Positions 59,895 to 64,000 of a stretch of DNA of 64,000 nt are shown here, piece by piece (within the stretch, counting starts at the first letter, position 1; each line of letters opens with the position of its first letter). A program made the translations under genes and the position numbers. The notes below the pieces were generated by a model. It did not search any database. It had not been told where the DNA came from and saw only the letters and a list, made by a program, of their open reading frames with translations. Origin of the DNA: Pseudoalteromonas rubra (lineage in GTDB: Bacteria > Pseudomonadota > Gammaproteobacteria > Enterobacterales > Alteromonadaceae); the NCBI RefSeq assembly GCF_001482385.1, contig NZ_CP013611.1:4285501-4349500 (forward strand), written 5' to 3'.

Positions 59895-61037
59895 TTATAG
59901 CGGCACTGCATACAGCACCGTTTCTACCAGGCCGCCATCATGTTGTCTTAAATAAAACTGGTAACGACCTGGCGCAATGTCTTCGACTTGCTTTTGTAAT
60001 GAAAAAATATGTTCAGGCTGGTGGTAGACGGAAATGGCCAGCAGCGGCAAGTTACGCTGGATAGTGTGTGTGGCGCCTTCCAAAGCAAAGGGCTCGAATG
60101 CTTCGATGTTCATTTTTATCATGCTTGGCGCGAAGTCAGTTAGTTCACTGTCTAACGTTGTGATATCAATGCTTAATTCGCCCGTTTCTGAAAATAGTGA
60201 AGCCCTGTCTTTATTTGCTGAGAAGCCCAGTTTAGTCACGCTGTTGCCGACGCCCTTATTGACACACTCAACAAAGCCAAAGTGGGCCATATTTTCGCTC
60301 AGCCGTGCAAATGTGGCGGGGTCGGGTTCAAAGGCATATGCGCCTTTCACTATGTCTGGATAGCGATTGATGTGCAAGGCAACACTGTCGCCGTCGAAAG
60401 AACCACAATCTACATAGTGGCTGGCAAAGCGAGACAGATCGATCCCCGTTGGCAGATACAATTCCCAATCAATGTGGGGCTCCATGACACTGGGGTCGCC
60501 ATGCAGGCGATAATCCAGGCAAGAAGCCAGCACGCCAAGAGATAAATCATCAGCCAGTTTGCCTTGCAACGCTTTGAGTGCTGATACATTGTTCAGCAGG
60601 GTTTCGAGCATGTTTTCATGGAAAAAGTGCGGCTCGAAGGTTTGTGGGTAAAGCAACTGAAGATGCATAAACGTGTTCACTGAGCTGGCATGCATCTCTT
60701 TACAGGTGTTGTAGGCTTTACAGGTTCTGTGTGTGGCCAGGATCACGTGGCGCGATTCGATGTTGCTTTTACAAAATGACTGAACTCGATGCTGCTCATG
60801 CGCCAGCTGGCCTATCTTTGCCTGGTTCATATCTACAATCTGGACATCTTGTGCATTGAGTGACTCAAAAATACTCAATAATCGGACCCCTTCATCAGCC
60901 GCACCTACGATAGTGACAGGCTGAGAGAGGAGTTCATCAAGTGTGACATTCTGCGTTCTGAGTGTTTCACGCAATGTGTCGCAGTGCTTACCATCAAGCT
61001 CACACAGTAAGGATTCTAAATATTTCGTATTGTCCAT
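59895..61037 (-). CDS. FkbM family methyltransferase
   Basis: A 380-residue enzyme. An N-terminal Rossmann-like part (VTIVGAADEGVRLL at 41-54) precedes the FkbM methyltransferase domain: VDCGSFDGDS (209-218), AFEPDPATF (E237-D239), LDSEL and IKMNIEAFEPFALEGA. Domains of this type O-methylate sugars or macrolides. It follows the radical SAM gene by six bases. The extra N-terminal domain resembles that of the unrecognised neighbour. Confidence 0.85.
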   Translation of the reverse strand: MDNTKYLESLLCELDGKHCDTLRETLRTQNVTLDELLSQPVTIVGAADEGVRLLSIFESLNAQDVQIVDMNQAKIGQLAHEQHRVQSFCKSNIESRHVILATHRTCKAYNTCKEMHASSVNTFMHLQLLYPQTFEPHFFHENMLETLLNNVSALKALQGKLADDLSLGVLASCLDYRLHGDPSVMEPHIDWELYLPTGIDLSRFASHYVDCGSFDGDSVALHINRYPDIVKGAYAFEPDPATFARLSENMAHFGFVECVNKGVGNSVTKLGFSANKDRASLFSETGELSIDITTLDSELTDFAPSMIKMNIEAFEPFALEGATHTIQRNLPLLAISVYHQPEHIFSLQKQVEDIAPGRYQFYLRQHDGGLVETVLYAVPL

Positions 61038-61043
61038 AGTAAT

Positions 61044-62006
61044 CTATTTTTTCCACGTATTTAATCTGTCCAGGCGATTATAAAAAGTAAACTCGGCAGA
61101 CTTACGTATCAGGAGGTTACCTTCCGTTCGCTCTTCATACTGGCTCGAAGCCCAACGGTCGCAATTTTTGCAAAACGGCACCTTGTCCCAGTCGCCATTC
61201 TCGTGGTGTCTACGAATTTCATTGAGCTTCTCGCCTTGCCAGACGTTTTTGACACCTTCCTGGACCGCATTACCGACTACTACATCTTTAAACCCATCAA
61301 GGCAGCATATGGAGACATCACCATTGGTGTGGATTGTCATTGTTTCGTATAGTTCAGCACAGGGAATACGTTTGCTTTGGTCTATTTCTATATTCGGAAA
61401 TTTACCTTCCTCAAATACTTCTCCAATTCTCACGAAATCAACGATCTGGGTCCACTTTTCAATGAACTCGGCTTCTTCGTGTAGATTTTCAGCCTGCTTT
61501 GTAAACGATACCCCAATTCTGGGTGACGGCGCATCTCCTCGGATCGCCAATAATTGTTTAACATGCTGTTCAATCTTTTCTAGTTTCTCGACGCCACGAA
61601 TTTTGCTAAGTGTCTCATTTGTTGTAGAGTCGACACTGACCGTAATGCTATCAACGTCTATTTCAACCAGGTTTGCGGCCATTTTTTTGTTGAGCAGCAG
61701 GCCATTTGAGTTCATTGATATTTTAAAACCCCTGCGTTTCATGCTGTTAAGGTGCATCAAAATATCACGGCCCATGAGGGGCTCACTCCACAGTCCAGGC
61801 CCAATAGTTTCTGTATGGCCCTCAATTTCATCGAGAATTTGCTTGGCGTCCGTTACCTTCATATTTTTCTTGATGATTTCCAGTACCTTTGGGTCATCTG
61901 TGTTGCCATGAACGACACACATGGGGCACTTTAAGTTACAGTCTGAACTCAAATCCATCAGTACTCTGTTGGGGTAGGGTTTCAGTGGTAGCTTATATTT
62001 GCTCAT
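61044..62006 (-). CDS. Radical SAM/SPASM enzyme
   Basis: A 320-residue protein. The [4Fe-4S] motif CNLKCPMC (Cys23, 27, 30) is near the N-terminus. A C-terminal SPASM or Twitch-like region has CAELYET, SICCLDGF and CKNCDRW, which can hold auxiliary clusters. ATG 62006 has GGAGG five bases upstream; the open frame begins at GTG 62021, on the ribosome-binding site. Relatives in aminoglycoside pathways (BtrN and similar) oxidise or deoxygenate cyclitols. The neighbouring alcohol dehydrogenase and aminotransferase support a similar redox step on a sugar, but the substrate is unknown. Confidence 0.85.
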   Translation of the reverse strand: MSKYKLPLKPYPNRVLMDLSSDCNLKCPMCVVHGNTDDPKVLEIIKKNMKVTDAKQILDEIEGHTETIGPGLWSEPLMGRDILMHLNSMKRRGFKISMNSNGLLLNKKMAANLVEIDVDSITVSVDSTTNETLSKIRGVEKLEKIEQHVKQLLAIRGDAPSPRIGVSFTKQAENLHEEAEFIEKWTQIVDFVRIGEVFEEGKFPNIEIDQSKRIPCAELYETMTIHTNGDVSICCLDGFKDVVVGNAVQEGVKNVWQGEKLNEIRRHHENGDWDKVPFCKNCDRWASSQYEERTEGNLLIRKSAEFTFYNRLDRLNTWKK

Positions 62007-62030
62007 CTTTACCTCCGACACGGATCACGA

Positions 62031-63062
62031 TTAAATCTCTATCAACGCGCGTATGATTTTTTTGTTGTGTAAGTCGTCCAGTGCGATATTGACGTCCTCT
62101 AACGGGTATGTGCGCGTTATCAGGTCATCCAGCTCAAGTTTTCCTTCGTTGTACAGTGCAATAAATTTGGGAATATCGACATCCGGTTTGCTGGCTCCGC
62201 CCCAACTACCACGAATAGACTTCCCTCGATGGAATGCGTGAGGCTCCAGTGAGATTCTCTCATCATCACGTGGATGAGAAGCGAAAATACACTGTCCGCC
62301 ACCATCTTTGACCGATTCAAATGCTTGCTCGATTGTGCGGGTTTGGCCAGACGCTTCGATACTGTACTCGACTCCCTGGCCTTCGGTAAGTGACTGAATC
62401 GCCGCAACGGGGTCTTGTTCTAATGCATTAATGGTATGTGTTGCGCCAAGTTTCTTCGCCATTGCCAGCTTTTCTTCCGTTACATCAACGGCAATCAGCA
62501 TGCGAGGCTGACCCAGCTTTGCTGCGATCAACGCGCTCATACCTATCCCGCCGAGACCAAAAACGGCCAGAGTACTGTTTGGCAGAGGCTGCAACTCATT
62601 AAAGACTAAGCCTAATCCGGTAGGCAGGGCACAGCCCAGCAGCACAGCTAGCTTTTCCGGGAAGTCGTCTGGTAAGGTCACCAGTCGGTTTTCGGCAACA
62701 ATAGTTTTTTCGCATAGCGTGGTGGCGCTGCCGGAGTTAATCAGGTAGTCCTCATGGGGGTACTTGCCACCAGGTGCATCCAGCCCGTCACCCTTGATCC
62801 AGCCAATGACGACTTTGTCGCCGGGCGACACTTTAGTGACACCTTCACCTATGGTTTCGACAATCCCAACTCCTTCATGGCCGAGTAAGTGAGGTAAATA
62901 CTTGTCTTCACCTCTGCCACCTTGCACTTCCATTAGCTGTGAATGACACAGGCCGCTGTATAAGAGTTTAACTTGCACTTGCCCTCGCGTTAGCGCGGGC
63001 ATTTTAATGCCGTTGATGATTTCCAGAGGTTCACCGGTATTGAATAAAACAGCGGCTTTCAT
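62031..63062 (-). CDS. Zinc-dependent alcohol dehydrogenase
   Basis: A 343-residue medium-chain dehydrogenase. Catalytic zinc ligands are C39, H62 and C144 (SGLCHS, GHEGVG, GCALPTG), with the nucleotide-binding VFGLGGIGMSAL at 168-179. The loop that normally holds four structural-zinc Cys (about 90-105) reads GWIKGDGLDAPGGKYPHED and lacks them. It overlaps the upstream methyltransferase by four bases (ATGA) and precedes the radical SAM gene by 24 bases, so it probably works on the same glycan sugar. Confidence 0.87.
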   Translation of the reverse strand: MKAAVLFNTGEPLEIINGIKMPALTRGQVQVKLLYSGLCHSQLMEVQGGRGEDKYLPHLLGHEGVGIVETIGEGVTKVSPGDKVVIGWIKGDGLDAPGGKYPHEDYLINSGSATTLCEKTIVAENRLVTLPDDFPEKLAVLLGCALPTGLGLVFNELQPLPNSTLAVFGLGGIGMSALIAAKLGQPRMLIAVDVTEEKLAMAKKLGATHTINALEQDPVAAIQSLTEGQGVEYSIEASGQTRTIEQAFESVKDGGGQCIFASHPRDDERISLEPHAFHRGKSIRGSWGGASKPDVDIPKFIALYNEGKLELDDLITRTYPLEDVNIALDDLHNKKIIRALIEI

Positions 63063-64000
63063 GACTTCCCCTTATTGGCAATTTTTTTAAAATAGTAATA
63101 GTTACTGATTGGCTTGTGTGCCTCGAAGTCTGGGACATCCGGGAAGGCATATTCGAGCAGTTCATAATCTGTAGAAACAAGCTCAAAGCCAAAATCGGAT
63201 ACCAGATCTATAAACTCTTGTTTGGTCCAGGCATTTTGATGATTGAATTGAAAGTCGCTTTCAGTCGCACGGACTTTCTGTGTCAGAATCTTTGAAATCT
63301 CATTAATCGATTCTATCTTAAGAATCTCAGCGTATTGCGTACTGGAAAGCTTAGCTGGTCCGCAGTAACCTGCGCGACTGGATGTTTGGTTTTTGTATAG
63401 GTGCCCGTAGTCAGCATCCCAGAAACTGGTAATGACGTTGGCAGCATGAGAGAGCGCGCATTCAGGATCAACGCCATACTTTTGCCAGCACTGCAATAGC
63501 GCTTTTGACTGTGAGAATTGCTCGAAATATCCCATATCGCCATTGAGACCTGCCTCCCTTGCTGAATCAAAGTCCGGGATCTTGATTAACAGATCGCCAT
63601 CGTGTTGCAGGATCCGCCAGCTTTCTGTCAGCAAATTGGTCAGTGTTTCATGGTTGATATGCTCAAAGAAGTGTGACGAGTAGACTAAGCTACAACTGAG
63701 ATCTGAGTTGGGCAAACGGGTGTTTGGTGTAAAGCTAATTGGCTCTATGTTGGCTCCGTCGCATTCGTCGTAGCAAATCCAGTTTTCACCATTAAAGTTT
63801 GCGCCGCCACCCAGGTTGACTTTGTATGCCCCGCATCGTTGCCAGGGTTTGTAAGGAAACTCAGACACCAAACCGACTTTACGGACCTGAGTATCTTTGT
63901 ATTGATTGGTCGCCACAGTGAGTTCGCACACCAGTCTGTTCAGTTTATCTGTAGACAGTCCGCGGTGCTTGAGACGACTGTTTTGGAAGAGTAAGAAGGT
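63059..64000 (-). CDS. Methyltransferase-like protein, N-terminus beyond window
   Basis: At least 313 codons; the frame stays open to the right edge, so the 5' end is outside the window. GTG 63931 is only the first possible start inside it. SAM-binding motif YKVNLGGGANFNG, then CYDECDG (second strand) and YSSHFFEHINHETL, as in the small class I methyltransferases of glycan loci (Methyltransf_11 type). The C-terminal 100 residues have no feature I recognise. It is co-linear with the rest of the minus-strand run, whose promoter must lie outside the window. Confidence 0.75.
   Translation of the reverse strand, partial: TFLLFQNSRLKHRGLSTDKLNRLVCELTVATNQYKDTQVRKVGLVSEFPYKPWQRCGAYKVNLGGGANFNGENWICYDECDGANIEPISFTPNTRLPNSDLSCSLVYSSHFFEHINHETLTNLLTESWRILQHDGDLLIKIPDFDSAREAGLNGDMGYFEQFSQSKALLQCWQKYGVDPECALSHAANVITSFWDADYGHLYKNQTSSRAGYCGPAKLSSTQYAEILKIESINEISKILTQKVRATESDFQFNHQNAWTKQEFIDLVSDFGFELVSTDYELLEYAFPDVPDFEAHKPISNYYYFKKIANKGKS

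Noticed and set aside
61168..61911. 247-residue plus-strand frame opposite the radical SAM gene
   Set aside because: Low-complexity Ser/Ile-rich translation, antisense to a gene with an intact CxxxCxxC and SPASM Cys.

Overview
The window is chromosomal DNA of a marine gammaproteobacterium, most likely Pseudoalteromonas or a close relative. The evidence is the 16S sequence (recognised from memory, no search run), the gene order infB-rbfA-truB-rpsO-pnp-nlpI, and a polar-flagellum cluster driven by sigma-54 and sigma-28 promoters.

Layout. (1) 1-6860: end of the translation/RNA-decay block (infB 3' end, rbfA, truB, rpsO, pnp, nlpI) plus a gene for a HELMH metallopeptidase-like protein. (2) 7093-12906: a six-gene Mrp cation/proton antiporter operon in which mrpA and mrpB are fused. 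(3) 13178-18285: a Cache-type chemoreceptor, topoisomerase III and a CnoX/YbbN-like chaperedoxin lacking the first active-site Cys. (4) 18486-24640: an rRNA operon without spacer tRNAs, with readable promoter, boxA-like sites and RNase III stems. It is followed by a mosaic of tandem repeats carrying two extra copies of the 5S 3' end and two extra terminators. (5) 24640-25800: about 1.2 kb with no convincing gene. (6) 25853-36599: flgBCDE, flgFGHI and flgJKL, each unit with its own sigma-54 site. (7) 36820-43234: three flagellin genes (1 and 3 with sigma-28-type promoters, 2 with sigma-54), then flaG, fliD, fliS and a FliT-like gene. (8) 43253-48047: a Maf-type flagellin glycosyltransferase, a DUF4910-type aminopeptidase-like protein and an FAD oxidoreductase. 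(9) 64000-48044, minus strand: a compact run of 16 genes with sugar-activation and tailoring functions. These include a kinase/nucleotidyltransferase fusion in swapped order, a second nucleotidyltransferase, an RmlD-like reductase, two Gfo/Idh oxidoreductases, a DegT aminotransferase, a zinc-domain C-methyltransferase, a WbuC cupin, an AAC(3)-like acetyltransferase, an FkbM methyltransferase, a radical SAM/SPASM enzyme, an alcohol dehydrogenase, two further methyltransferases, a FemAB/GNAT-like acyltransferase and one unrecognised protein. The last gene runs off the right edge.

How it fits together. Regions 6-8 build the rod, hook, cap and filament. The Maf gene next to the flagellin chaperones and the adjoining sugar genes suggest that the filament, or a surface glycan, carries an unusual amino, C-methylated and acylated sugar. 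No recognisable pseudaminic or legionaminic acid synthesis genes are visible here.

Most unusual observations: a 16-bp perfect inverted repeat that brackets the first flagellin gene, with the promoter outside one arm and the terminator outside the other; three tandem 15-bp repeats in that gene's leader; the rRNA-tail repeat mosaic at the edge of a flagellar cluster that lacks its usual flgA/flgM/cheV/cheR neighbours; and the sugar-tailoring operon, whose product cannot be predicted from the sequence.
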